Shown here: one piece after another, positions 19,909 through 30,046 of the stretch
Layout: each line of letters begins with the position of its first letter
How positions within the stretch are numbered: position 1 is the stretch's first letter
Assembly (NCBI GenBank): GCA_019635735.1
Contig: JAHBYX010000001.1
Location: 186,001 to 250,000, forward strand
Source of the DNA: Mesorhizobium sp.
GTDB lineage: Bacteria; Pseudomonadota; Alphaproteobacteria; Rhizobiales; Rhizobiaceae
DNA length: 64,000 bases
Direction of reading: 5' to 3'
Position numbers and translations under genes: made by a program
The notes under the pieces: model-generated
What the model was told of the DNA's origin: nothing
What the model saw: the letters and a program-made list of their open reading frames with translations, nothing else
Databases searched by the model: none

Positions 19909-20292
19909 CTAGCCGGGCACTCGGCAGCTGGCGCAGAGCTTGTTACCGTCCGGGTCACGCAGATAGGCGATGTAGGCCTTGCGGGATCCGGTCTGGCGAA
20001 CGCCCGGCGGATCTTCCGCAGTCGTTCCCCCATTGGCGATCCCGGCGGCATGCCAGGCGTCGACCATCGCGGGGTCAGCCATCAGCAGACCGATGGTGCC
20101 ACCGTTGGCGAATGTCGCGGACTGTCCGTTGATCGGCTTCGTAACCATGAAGCGGTAGCCATCCTTCGGATAGACCAGCCGCCCCTTTGCATCGATCGTC
20201 CCAGCACTGCCGCCAGAGGCCGCGAAGAGCGCGTCGTAGAACCGACGCGAACGCTCCAGATCGTTCGATCCGACCATGATATGCGTGAACAT
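19909..20292 (-). CDS. VOC family protein (glyoxalase/dioxygenase fold)
   Basis: A 127-residue vicinal-oxygen-chelate fold protein. It starts FTHIMVGSNDLERSRRFYDALF with the usual His, has a middle RFMVTKP strand and ends YLRDPDGNKLCA, the second metal-ligand region. It could be a glyoxalase-like enzyme or a binding protein; the substrate is unknown. ATG 20292 with AAGGGG 7 bases upstream is chosen. It lies 25 bp after glpX on the same strand. Confidence 0.85.
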   Translation of the reverse strand: MFTHIMVGSNDLERSRRFYDALFAASGGSAGTIDAKGRLVYPKDGYRFMVTKPINGQSATFANGGTIGLLMADPAMVDAWHAAGIANGGTTAEDPPGVRQTGSRKAYIAYLRDPDGNKLCASCRVPG

Positions 20293-20317
20293 TGCGCGCC
20301 CCTTGCCGTCCAAACGT

Positions 20318-21295
20318 TCAGAATTTGTCGAGATCCTGATGCCGCGCGATGATCTCGCGCACGGTGCGGGAGGACGAACGCATGACGATCGTCTGCGTCT
20401 CGATGTAGTTCCTGGTGAACTTGACGCCGGCCAGCATGTTGCCGTCGGTGACGCCGGTCGCCGCGAACAGCACGTCGCCGCTCGCCATGTCGTAGACGCT
20501 GTAGATGCGCTTCGGATCGCTCACGCCCATCTTGGCCGCGCGGGCGACCTTTTCGGGCGTATCGAGAATAAGGCGGCCCTGCATCTGGCCGCCCGTGCAG
20601 CGAAGTGCGGCGGCCGCCAGCACGCCCTCGGGGGCACCGCCGGTGCCCAGATAGATGTCAATGCCGGTTTCTTCCGGGTCGGTCGTGTGGATGACCGCAG
20701 CGACATCGCCGTCGCCGATGAGACGGATCGCAGCACCCGTGGCGCGAACCTCGTCGATCAGCTTCTGATGGCGCGGACGATCGAGGATGCAGGCGGTAAC
20801 CTCGCTGACCGGCACGCCCTTGGCCTTGGCAACGCGGGCGATGTTCTCCGTCGGCGACAGATCAATGTTGATCGTTCCGTCCGGATAGCCCGGTCCGATC
20901 GCGATCTTGTCCATGTAGACGTCGGGGGCGTTTAGCAGCGTGCCTTTCTCGGCAATCGCGATGACGGCCAGCGAATTCGGCAGGTTCTTGGCGCAGATGG
21001 TGGTGCCCTCGAGCGGGTCGAGGGCGATGTCGACGATCGGTCCTTCGCCGGTGCCGACCTCCTCGCCGATATAGAGCATCGGGGCCTCGTCGCGCTCGCC
21101 CTCGCCGATGACGACCGTGCCCCTGATCGCCAGACGGTTCAGCTCGGAGCGCATGGCATCGACCGCGACCTGGTCGGCGGCCTTCTCGTCGCCGCGACCG
21201 CGCAACCTCGCCGCCGCGACGGCGGCGCGTTCGGAGACGCGCACGAGCTCGAGCGTCAGGATGCGGTCGAGACCGGACGATTGGCTAGTCGACAT
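20318..21295 (-). CDS. glpX: Class II fructose-1,6-bisphosphatase
   Basis: Hydrolyses fructose 1,6-bisphosphate in gluconeogenesis and the Calvin-type branch. The 325-residue GlpX protein shows the metal site GTVVIGEGERDEAPMLYIGE, VDIALDPLEGTT and the lysine-containing TGGAPEGVLAAAALRC. ATG 21295 (MSTSQSSGLDRILTLELVRVSE) matches the family start; the frame is open further upstream but without family similarity. It follows hom by 154 bp, a pairing I recall as common in rhizobial genomes. Confidence 0.95.
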   Translation of the reverse strand: MSTSQSSGLDRILTLELVRVSERAAVAAARLRGRGDEKAADQVAVDAMRSELNRLAIRGTVVIGEGERDEAPMLYIGEEVGTGEGPIVDIALDPLEGTTICAKNLPNSLAVIAIAEKGTLLNAPDVYMDKIAIGPGYPDGTINIDLSPTENIARVAKAKGVPVSEVTACILDRPRHQKLIDEVRATGAAIRLIGDGDVAAVIHTTDPEETGIDIYLGTGGAPEGVLAAAALRCTGGQMQGRLILDTPEKVARAAKMGVSDPKRIYSVYDMASGDVLFAATGVTDGNMLAGVKFTRNYIETQTIVMRSSSRTVREIIARHQDLDKF

Positions 21296-21449
21296 TTGCG
21301 GGACTTCCCTCGGACTACGGCTGGAAAAAGGTGACAGGCCGGGCGCTTCCGGCGGCCTCCTTTTGTCAAACCGGCATGACAACGGCAAGACCCGCCGCAG
21401 GCTAAACGGCAGGTCCCGGGAGAAAGAATCGATTGAAAACCCGGACTTG

Positions 21450-22757
<1,308 letters not shown>

Positions 22758-22797
22758 CGTCCCCGCGCCCCTTCAGGTCCTTCGGATGGAAATGGGC

Positions 22798-24015
22798 TCA
22801 GCGGCGGGCGCTGAGCGGTATCACGTTGTCGGCGGGCACGCCGCTGGTCGCCAGGAAGCGTTTGATCGAACGCGCGGCCTGACGGATGCGGTGCTCGTTC
22901 TCGACGAGCGCGAGGCGGACGTAGTCGTCGCCGTGCTCGCCGAAGCCGATACCGGGCGCGACGGCCACGTCCGCCTTCTCGACCAGCAGCTTGGAGAATT
23001 CGAGCGAACCCATGTGCCTGAACGGTTCCGGGATCGGCGCCCAGGCGAACATTGTCGCCGCCGGCGCCGGGATCGTCCAGCCGGCCTTGCCGAAGGCGTC
23101 GACCATGACGTCGCGACGACGATGATAGGTGTCGCGCACCTCGGCGATGTCGGCGCCGTCGCCGTTGAGGGCAGCGGTCGCCGCCACCTGGATCGGCGTG
23201 AACGCGCCGTAGTCGAGATAGGACTTGACCCGCGTCAGCGCCGAGATCAGACGCTCGTTGCCGACGGCAAAGCCCATGCGCCAGCCGGGCATCGAAAAGG
23301 TCTTCGACATCGAGGTAAACTCGACCGTCACGTCCATCGCGCCGGGCACCTGCAGCACCGATGGCGGCGGATTTCCGTCGAAATAGATCTCCGAGTAGGC
23401 GAGATCCGACAGGATGATAATCTCGTGCTTGCGCGCGAAGGCGACCACGTCCTTGTAGAAGTCGAGCGTCGCGACGTAAGCGGTCGGGTTCGACGGATAG
23501 TTGAGGATCAGCGCCAGCGGCTTGGGTATCGAGTGGCGGATGGCGCGCTCGAGCGCAGGAATGAAATTGTTGTCCGGCTCGACCTGGATCGAGCGGATGA
23601 CGCCGCCCGACATGATGAATCCGAAGGCGTGGATCGGATAGGTCGGGTTCGGGCAGATCACCACGTCGCCGGGCGCGGTGATGGCCTGCGCCATGTTGGC
23701 GAAGCCCTCCTTCGAGCCGAGCGTGGCGACGATCTGCGTCTCCGGATCGAGCTTCACGCCGAAGCGGCGCGCGTAATAGGCAGCCTGGGCGCGGCGCAGT
23801 CCGGGAATGCCGCGCGAGGACGAATACCGGTGGGTGCGCGGATCGCGCACGACCTCGACCAGCTTGTCGACGATCGCTTTCGGCGTCGGCAGATCCGGAT
23901 TGCCCATGCCGAGGTCGATGATGTCGGCGCCGCGGGAGCGGGCGGAGGCCTTCAGCCGGTTGACCTGCTCGAAAACGTAAGGGGGAAGCCTGCGGGTCTT
24001 GTGGAAGTCTTCCAT
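22798..24015 (-). CDS. PLP-dependent aminotransferase (LL-DAP/alanine aminotransferase type)
   Basis: A 405-residue class I aminotransferase, the type annotated as LL-diaminopimelate or alanine aminotransferase (AlaC-like) upstream of hom in rhizobia. The fold-type I motifs are complete: IDLGMGNPDLPTP, YSSSRGIPGLR, NPTYPIH, NYPSNPTA, SDLAYSEIYFDG, and the PLP lysine in SMSKTFSMPGWRMGF. The substrate is inferred, not shown. ATG 24015 (MEDFHKTRRLPPYVFEQV) is the family start; ATG 24063 would add a short unmatched N-terminus. Confidence 0.9.
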   Translation of the reverse strand: MEDFHKTRRLPPYVFEQVNRLKASARSRGADIIDLGMGNPDLPTPKAIVDKLVEVVRDPRTHRYSSSRGIPGLRRAQAAYYARRFGVKLDPETQIVATLGSKEGFANMAQAITAPGDVVICPNPTYPIHAFGFIMSGGVIRSIQVEPDNNFIPALERAIRHSIPKPLALILNYPSNPTAYVATLDFYKDVVAFARKHEIIILSDLAYSEIYFDGNPPPSVLQVPGAMDVTVEFTSMSKTFSMPGWRMGFAVGNERLISALTRVKSYLDYGAFTPIQVAATAALNGDGADIAEVRDTYHRRRDVMVDAFGKAGWTIPAPAATMFAWAPIPEPFRHMGSLEFSKLLVEKADVAVAPGIGFGEHGDDYVRLALVENEHRIRQAARSIKRFLATSGVPADNVIPLSARR

Positions 24016-24094
24016 GACGGTGTCCGGCGATAGGGAGAAGGTTGGGCGGCGATATACACGCATTCGCCCGGGCGGGGAATAGAGCGGAAGGCGG

Positions 24095-24430
24095 CTATTC
24101 GCCCTCGATTTCCTTCAGCGTTTCGGCCTGGGCTTGCGCCGCTTTCTTCAGCTGCGACGGCGCGGTGGGCGCGGCGCCCTGCTGACCCTTCAGGCCCTGA
24201 TTGGACTGCGCCGCCTTCAGTTCAGCGATCTTGGCGTTCTTGTCCGCGTCGCTGAACTGCTGGGTCGCCGCGGTCTGCGGAACGTTGAGGTCGGGAGTCG
24301 TCCCCGTATTGCGCACTCCCGGGAGCGGGGCGATATCCTGCAGGCTCGCCGTCTGGCATGCCGACGCCGAGAGCGCGGCGCCGACAGCGGCCACAATGAA
24401 GAAATTTCGCGCGGAGGACGATCTGGTCAT
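24095..24430 (-). CDS. Small lipoprotein, unknown function
   Basis: A 111-residue lipoprotein with a signal peptide (FFIVAAVGAALSASAC, lipobox SASAC). A short conserved-looking segment (SLQDIAPLPGVRNTGTTPDLNVPQ) is followed by a Gln/Ala/Lys-rich helical tail. No enzyme motif is seen. ATG 24430, with GGTGAGGA just upstream, is preferred over an in-frame start 78 bases earlier. It is divergent from phaC across 117 bp and shares that promoter region. Confidence 0.75.
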   Translation of the reverse strand: MTRSSSARNFFIVAAVGAALSASACQTASLQDIAPLPGVRNTGTTPDLNVPQTAATQQFSDADKNAKIAELKAAQSNQGLKGQQGAAPTAPSQLKKAAQAQAETLKEIEGE

Positions 24431-24485
24431 ATTCCTCACCTGCCACCGCGCTAGACGCAAGACAAGTCGTCGCGGCGCGTCCCAG

Positions 24486-24514
24486 TTAGACCCGGATGCG
24501 CGTGGCATGATAAT
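24486..24514 (+). promoter_or_regulatory. Candidate phaC promoter
   Basis: TTAGAC (24486-24491), a 17-bp spacer and GATAAT (24509-24514) lie 34 bp before the phaC ATG. The -10 matches the consensus at 5 of 6 positions; the -35 is weak. Confidence 0.38.
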
Positions 24515-24547
24515 ATGTCAATAAAAGGCCTTGGGAGGCAGCGAGAC

Positions 24548-26377
24548 ATGGCCGAAAAGCAGAACGGCGACGATACGGTGCAGGATAATCCGGACGTCGC
24601 ACAGTATCTTGTCAAGGACGCGGACAAGTTCGCACTCAACCTCGCCCGCATGGTGGAGGCCGCCGGACAGGCGGCGGCGGCGTGGACGGCGCCGCGCGAA
24701 CGCGGCGAAGTGAAGGATTCGATCGGCGAGCCGATGGCCGATCTCGTCAAGACCTTCTCAAAAGTGACCGAATACTGGCTGTCGGATCCGTCACGCGCGC
24801 TCGAGGCGCAGACCCGGCTGTTCGGCGGCTACATGAACATCTGGTCGAACTCGATCCGCAAGCTGTCGAACGAGGAACCCGTAGCCGACCCTATCCAGCC
24901 CGAACGCGGCGACAAACGATTCCAGGACCCCGAATGGGCGAAGAACGCCTTCTTCGACTTCCTGAAGCAGGTCTATATCGTGACCTCACGGTGGGCATCC
25001 GAGCTCGTGACCGAGGCGGAGGGGCTCGACCCGCACACGCGCCAGAAGGCCAATTTCTACGTCAAACAGGTCATCAACGCGATCTCGCCCTCCAATTTCG
25101 TGCTCACCAACCCGGAGCTTTTCCGCGAGACGGTTGCCTCCAATGGCGAAAACCTCGTGCGCGGGATGAAGATGTTCGCCGAGGATATCGCGGCCGGCCG
25201 CGGTGAGCTCAAGCTGAGGCAGGCCGACTATTCGGTGTTCGAGGTCGGCCGCAACATCGCGACGACCCCCGGCAAGGTGGTCGCACGCAGCGCGGTGGCA
25301 GAGATCATCCAGTACCAGCCGTCGACCGACGAGGTTCTCAAGCGGCCCCTGCTGATCTGCCCGCCGTGGATCAACAAGTTCTATATTCTCGACCTCAACC
25401 CGGAAAAATCGTTCATCCGCTGGGCGGTGGCGCAGGGCCACACGGTGTTCGTCATCTCCTGGGTCAATCCCGACGAACGGCACGCACGCATGTCCTGGGA
25501 GGACTATATCCGCGACGGCCTCGAATTCGGCCTCGACACGGTCGCGAAGGAGACGGGCGAGACGTCGGTCAATGCGATCGGCTACTGCGTCGGCGGCACG
25601 CTGCTGGCAGCCGCGCTGGCGCTGATGGCGAAGAAGGGCGACAACCGCATCCGCTCGGCGACGTTGTTCACCACTCAGGTCGACTTCACCTATGCGGGCG
25701 ATCTGAAGGTCTTCGTCGACGAGGAGCAGATCTCGGCGCTCGAGCGATCGATGGGCGAAAAGGGCTATCTCGAGGGCAATCGCATGGCGACGGCCTTCAA
25801 TATGCTGCGCTCGGGCGACCTGATCTGGCCCTATGTCGTCAACAACTACATGCGCGGCAAGGATCCCATGCCGTTCGACCTGCTCTACTGGAATGCCGAT
25901 TCGACGCGGATGAGCGCGGCCAACCATTCCTACTATCTGCGCAACTGCTATCTGGAGAATTCGCTGGCGACCGGCCGGATGGACCTCGGCGGTTACAAGG
26001 TGTCGCTCTCCGACATCAAGATCCCGATCTACAACCTGGCCGCCAAGGAAGACCACATCGCGCCGGCGCGCTCGGTATTCACGGGATGCGCGTATTTCGG
26101 CGGAGAGGTGGAATATGTCATGGCCGGCTCGGGACACATTGCCGGCGTCGTCAATCCACCGGCCTCGAAGAAATACCAGCACTGGACCGACGGGAAGCCG
26201 GTGGGTGATTTCGACGCCTGGGTGGCAAAGGCAACCGAGAATCCGGGATCCTGGTGGCCGCACTGGCAGCGCTGGATCGAGCGCCTCGACAATCAGCGCG
26301 TGCCGGCGCGCCGGGCGGCGAAGAAGCTCAAGGCGCTTGCCGATGCGCCCGGAGAGTATGTTAGAGTGAAGGCGTAA
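24548..26377 (+). CDS. phaC: Class I polyhydroxyalkanoate synthase PhaC
   Basis: Polymerises hydroxyacyl-CoA into polyhydroxybutyrate storage granules. The 609-residue class I synthase has the lipase-like box GYCVGG with nucleophile Cys347, an Asp in AAKEDHIAP and a His in SGHIAGVVNPP as the triad. It also has the LICPPWINKFYILDL segment typical of class I enzymes. ATG 24548 has GGGAGG about 9 bases upstream; ATG 24515 has none. phaA/phaB are not adjacent, so this is a lone synthase gene, as in many rhizobia. Confidence 0.95.
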   Translation: MAEKQNGDDTVQDNPDVAQYLVKDADKFALNLARMVEAAGQAAAAWTAPRERGEVKDSIGEPMADLVKTFSKVTEYWLSDPSRALEAQTRLFGGYMNIWSNSIRKLSNEEPVADPIQPERGDKRFQDPEWAKNAFFDFLKQVYIVTSRWASELVTEAEGLDPHTRQKANFYVKQVINAISPSNFVLTNPELFRETVASNGENLVRGMKMFAEDIAAGRGELKLRQADYSVFEVGRNIATTPGKVVARSAVAEIIQYQPSTDEVLKRPLLICPPWINKFYILDLNPEKSFIRWAVAQGHTVFVISWVNPDERHARMSWEDYIRDGLEFGLDTVAKETGETSVNAIGYCVGGTLLAAALALMAKKGDNRIRSATLFTTQVDFTYAGDLKVFVDEEQISALERSMGEKGYLEGNRMATAFNMLRSGDLIWPYVVNNYMRGKDPMPFDLLYWNADSTRMSAANHSYYLRNCYLENSLATGRMDLGGYKVSLSDIKIPIYNLAAKEDHIAPARSVFTGCAYFGGEVEYVMAGSGHIAGVVNPPASKKYQHWTDGKPVGDFDAWVAKATENPGSWWPHWQRWIERLDNQRVPARRAAKKLKALADAPGEYVRVKA

Positions 26378-26569
26378 CAGCGTCGCCAGAAAGGCTGGAT
26401 GCTTGCTGCGTGGGCCGGCAACATGTTGTCGCCCCAATTGACCGGTAGCCGCCAGAGAGGCGGGCTTGCATTTTTATCGGCTATCGCGTCTTTTCGGCCA
26501 CGGTCGAGCAGATGATTTGCCTGAGGGTCCAAGGTTTCGCCTTGGGGGGCGCGACGGGACAAGGGGACT

Positions 26570-27709
26570 GTGTTGAAAGCTGACGTATCGCGCCCCGCGA
26601 TCAGACATGTTTTCGCTGCGGGCGCGGCGGCTCTGGCACTTGTTCTCGCCGGTTGCACGGCGGGCGGCCTGGAAAGCCTCGAAGTCACCAATCCTTCCTT
26701 TGCATCGCCCGCGACGGCGGAGACTGCCGATGCGGCCACAGAGCCGGCCGTAACGCCGCTGACGGTCGAGCAGGAGAAGGATATCGATGCGGCGAGTTTC
26801 GTTCCGGAGGCAAAGCCCGCCGACGCTCAGGTTCCCGCAGTCGATCAACAAGCCGCTGCCGAGCCGACCACCAAGCCGTTAATCGATCTTGCCTCCCAGC
26901 CCGCGGAAGTGACCGCGCAGGCCGAGCCGGCCGCGGAGGCGCCCTTGACACCGCCGGTCGTGCCGGCGCCTGCCCCGCGCGAGACAGCCGGAACCGCAGC
27001 TTCAGAGCCGATCACTGCGGTCAACAGCTTTGCTGCGGCGCCACAGCCCAAGAAGAAGGGGTTCCTCGCCGGCTTCTTCTCGCAGACGCCGCAGGCCGCG
27101 CCGGTGATGTCGACGCCCGCCCCGGAAAAGCCGAAGCCGGTGATCCAGTTGGCGGCGGTCGATCCGGAAGAGAATGCGCCGGTGAAGGCTTCGCTCGGCG
27201 TCGAGCGCATGGACGCGCTGCCCGGCGTCCGCCAATCCTCGCTGTTCGAGATCAAGCGGCGCGACAGCCTCAACGACGACAGCGACGTCGACGTGCACGA
27301 GGACGAGGAATCGCCCGTTCAATATGCCTCGGCGGCAGGGCTGGCGCGGCTTGCGCCGAACGGCCTGCTCAAGCAGCGCGAGAGTGTCGACGTCGCCTGC
27401 CTCAAGCCCTCGCTCGTGCGCATGCTCAAGCAGATCGAGCGACGTTTTGGCCGCCGCGTGGTGGTGACATCAGGCTATCGCAGCCCCGAATACAACAAGC
27501 GGGTGCGCGGGGCGCGCCGCTCGATGCACATGTACTGCGCTGCCGCCGACATCCAGCTCGAGGGCGTCAGCAAGTGGGACCTCGCCAACTATGTCCGCGC
27601 CATGCCCGGCCGCGGCGGCGTCGGCACCTATTGCCACACCAATTCGGTGCATGTGGACGTCGGCCCGGAACGCGACTGGAACTGGCGCTGCCGCCGTCGC
27701 AAGACCTGA
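26570..27709 (+). CDS. Peptidase M15-like (DUF882/YcbK-type) lipoprotein
   Basis: A 379-residue lipoprotein (hydrophobic segment ending LVLAGC). A long low-complexity Ala/Pro/Glu linker spans about residues 30-250, then a C-terminal M15A-like domain (about 265-379). The zinc motif is SMHMYCAAADI (H-x6-D) and HVDVG supplies the second His. Related proteins act on peptidoglycan cross-links in the periplasm. The linker could span from the outer membrane to the murein. The start is GTG 26570 (AAGGGG close by) or TTG 26573. It is a single gene, with a CCAAGG/CCTTGG hairpin just upstream. Confidence 0.8.
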   Translation: MLKADVSRPAIRHVFAAGAAALALVLAGCTAGGLESLEVTNPSFASPATAETADAATEPAVTPLTVEQEKDIDAASFVPEAKPADAQVPAVDQQAAAEPTTKPLIDLASQPAEVTAQAEPAAEAPLTPPVVPAPAPRETAGTAASEPITAVNSFAAAPQPKKKGFLAGFFSQTPQAAPVMSTPAPEKPKPVIQLAAVDPEENAPVKASLGVERMDALPGVRQSSLFEIKRRDSLNDDSDVDVHEDEESPVQYASAAGLARLAPNGLLKQRESVDVACLKPSLVRMLKQIERRFGRRVVVTSGYRSPEYNKRVRGARRSMHMYCAAADIQLEGVSKWDLANYVRAMPGRGGVGTYCHTNSVHVDVGPERDWNWRCRRRKT

Positions 27710-27734
27710 GGGCGATCTCGCCTTTCCTGAGCCG

Positions 27735-27983
27735 TCAGTGTTTGCGCGCCTGGACCAGATAGGCGTCGATCTCGGTCTCGCCGAGGAATTTGGCCGCTTC
27801 CAACCTGTGCAGCCCTTCGATCAGCACATGTCGCTTGCCGTCGAAGCGCACCTGGATCGGCATCTTCATTCCGTTCTCGAGAATGTCCTCTGCCAGGGCC
27901 CGAGCGGTTTCCGGATGCAGGGTCTTGCGACGCTCCGTGGGAACGTAGATCGTGTCGATCTTGACGCGCTGGATGCGGAGCAT
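27735..27983 (-). CDS. Small ParB/sulfiredoxin-fold protein
   Basis: An 82-residue stand-alone ParB-N-like domain. The order VDTI-type strand, helix (ETARALAEDILENGMKMPIQV), strand and EGLHRLEAAKFLGE resembles the ParB N-terminal domain, with EGLHRLEAA in the place of the GERRxRA box. There is no DNA-binding helix-turn-helix or dimer domain, so it is not a partition ParB. It starts 3 bp after the stop of the ABC auxiliary lipoprotein and ends the Mla operon. Its role there is unknown. Confidence 0.78.
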   Translation of the reverse strand: MLRIQRVKIDTIYVPTERRKTLHPETARALAEDILENGMKMPIQVRFDGKRHVLIEGLHRLEAAKFLGETEIDAYLVQARKH

Positions 27984-27986
27984 TTG

Positions 27987-28586
27987 CTAGATCCTACCCA
28001 GCGCCCACTCGACGATTTCGTCGGTGGCAATGCGGAAGGCACTGTCCAGCGCGGCCGCATAGGCCGGATTGCCCGTCCCGTTCACGGGTGACTGCGCTGT
28101 GAAGCCGCGCGAGGCACGCACCGTGCCGTTGCGATCGTTGAGGATGCGGACGAACAACTCGACATAGGCATGGTCGCCACCGCCGAGCCTGATCTCGAAG
28201 GCGCGGATTTCCGTGATCACCTGATAGTCGATCGCAAGCCCCTCACCCGGCTTGCCGACCCCACCCACACGGCCGGTCGACTGAAACGCTTCGGCCAGCT
28301 TCGCCTGCACGACCTTCGGAAGACGGTCCGCCCACTGGGCGCCTTTCAGATACTGGATTTCTGCCGGGCCCGGCTTGATGACGATGTTCTGCCCGTCCAG
28401 CGACTTCAACGCCGACGGTTCGGCGATCAGGATCTGGGCGCGGGAACGGCGCGGCCCTGATTCGGACGTCTCGGCGGCCGTCAGCTCGTAGGTGTCGAGC
28501 GGCGACGAACCGCCGCCCAGCACGGCGCAGCCCTGCAGGACCGAGCAGACAAGTGCACCCGCGATGAGCAGCCGCCCATACTTCAA
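27987..28586 (-). CDS. ABC-type transport auxiliary lipoprotein (PqiC/DUF330-like)
   Basis: A 199-residue outer-membrane lipoprotein (signal ending VLQGC) of the transport auxiliary lipoprotein family, which includes PqiC. Family segments are ILIAEPSALKSLDGQNIVIK, WADRLPKVVQAKLAEAFQSTGRVG and IDYQVITEIRAFEI. It probably receives lipid from the MlaD-like MCE protein in the periplasm. The start is TTG 28586 with GGGGAG upstream. It follows mlaD by 85 bp and is almost joined to the ParB-fold gene. Confidence 0.88.
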   Translation of the reverse strand: MKYGRLLIAGALVCSVLQGCAVLGGGSSPLDTYELTAAETSESGPRRSRAQILIAEPSALKSLDGQNIVIKPGPAEIQYLKGAQWADRLPKVVQAKLAEAFQSTGRVGGVGKPGEGLAIDYQVITEIRAFEIRLGGGDHAYVELFVRILNDRNGTVRASRGFTAQSPVNGTGNPAYAAALDSAFRIATDEIVEWALGRI

Positions 28587-28671
28587 ACCCAGCTCCCCGG
28601 CGGACGCCCCACCCCCTGAAGCGTCGAATACGTGACTAGCGCAACCTGTGTGAGGCGGCGGGCGGTCAATG

Positions 28672-30042
28672 TCAACGCCGGACGCGGCCGTCGTATTGGC
28701 GCACCTCGCCCTCGCCGCCCGCGATGATGCGCTGCGGATTGCGGCCGAGATCGGTGATCACCTGCTCGATCCGGTTGATCGAGCGGCGGCTGTCGCGGAC
28801 AAGCGCCTCGACATCGCGCAGGCCCTGGCCGCTGAACCGTCCCAGGCCGTCCATGATCGTACCCATGCGCGCATTCAGCGTATTGGCGACCTCGCGATAG
28901 GCCTTCAACGTGTCGCTTGCCTGGGCCATCAAGCCCTCGGCGTCGTCGGATCCGAGGAGCGAGTCGATCTTCGCCAGGACACCATCGACGCGAACCGACG
29001 CGGCGTTGAGTCGCTCGGCAAGCTGGCTCGCATCGCTGATCATCTTGTCGATCTCTTCCGCGCGATTGCCGAACTTCGTCGTGACCTTGGCGATGTCGTC
29101 GGCGGCCTTTCGCGCCGTCTCGGTGGTCTGCTTGATTCCGTCGATGGCGGAGCGGACCGTCGCCGGATCGACGCTGGCGACGATCTCGTCGACCTTCGAG
29201 ATCGTTCCCGTCGCGTTCTGCGACAGGGTGGTGATCGACGACACCGCCTTGTCCACTCCGGCCATGGTCGATTCAATGTTCTTCGATACGCCCTTCAGGT
29301 CGTTGGTGACCGCTTCGACATTGCCGACGATCGTCGTGATCTTTTCCCTGTCGACGGCCTTGAGCAGGTCTTCGACGGTCGCCAGCGTGCTGTCGAGCCT
29401 GCCCGAGACCGCGCTGAACGTCTTGGAAAGGTCGCCGACGCTTGCCAGAAACTGGTCGATATTGTCGGCGTTGCGGCCGAGCGCCTCGGAAAACTTTTGC
29501 GCATTCTCGGCAGTCGCGACCAGCGGCGGCTTGACGTCGTTGACGAAGCCCTCGACACCGGTCAGCACGGCGTCGGCGCGGGTCAGGAAATTCTGCGCCA
29601 GCTGGAGGATGTTGCCCAGCGCTGACGGATTGGCGGTAATCTCGGCGACGGTGCCATTTGCCTCGGCAATCGCCAGCAGATTCTCCTCACCGACGACGCC
29701 GCCCTTCAATTCGATGCTCGCCTGTCCTGTAAGACCGGCAAGGCCGACATCGGCGGTGGTCGACTTGGTGATCGGTGTCAGGCGGTCGATCTTGGTGTCG
29801 GCGAGCGCCACCGTCGGATCGTTCACGTCGATGAAGATGCGGGTGACGTCGCCGACCTTGACGCCGTTGAACAGAACCGCGCTGCCGCGGCCGAGGCCTG
29901 AGGCGGAACCCGGAATGCGCACGCGCAGCGTTGCGAAGTCGCCGCCGCCCGTCCCCGCCGTCCAGTAGACGAAGCCGAAGGCGGCCAGCAGCATCACCAG
30001 CGTGAATATGCCGACGGCGACGTAATTGGCCTTTGTCTCCAT
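28672..30042 (-). CDS. mlaD: MlaD/MCE family lipid transport protein
   Basis: A 456-residue MCE protein. It has an N-terminal membrane anchor (YVAVGIFTLVMLLAAFGFVYW), one MCE domain (about 40-120: VRIPGSASGLGRGSAVLFNGVKVGDV) and about 300 residues of predicted long helix rich in Asp, Asn and Ala heptads. This is much longer than E. coli MlaD (about 180) and closer to proteins whose helical tails form a periplasmic tunnel or bridge. It acts with MlaE/MlaF at the inner membrane. It starts 4 bp after mlaF. Confidence 0.92.
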   Translation of the reverse strand: METKANYVAVGIFTLVMLLAAFGFVYWTAGTGGGDFATLRVRIPGSASGLGRGSAVLFNGVKVGDVTRIFIDVNDPTVALADTKIDRLTPITKSTTADVGLAGLTGQASIELKGGVVGEENLLAIAEANGTVAEITANPSALGNILQLAQNFLTRADAVLTGVEGFVNDVKPPLVATAENAQKFSEALGRNADNIDQFLASVGDLSKTFSAVSGRLDSTLATVEDLLKAVDREKITTIVGNVEAVTNDLKGVSKNIESTMAGVDKAVSSITTLSQNATGTISKVDEIVASVDPATVRSAIDGIKQTTETARKAADDIAKVTTKFGNRAEEIDKMISDASQLAERLNAASVRVDGVLAKIDSLLGSDDAEGLMAQASDTLKAYREVANTLNARMGTIMDGLGRFSGQGLRDVEALVRDSRRSINRIEQVITDLGRNPQRIIAGGEGEVRQYDGRVRR

Positions 30043-30046
30043 GCCG

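Noticed and set aside
27735..27983. Chromosome partition ParB
   Set aside because: The protein is only the N-terminal-like domain (82 residues), lacks the helix-turn-helix and dimer domains, and has no parA or parS nearby.
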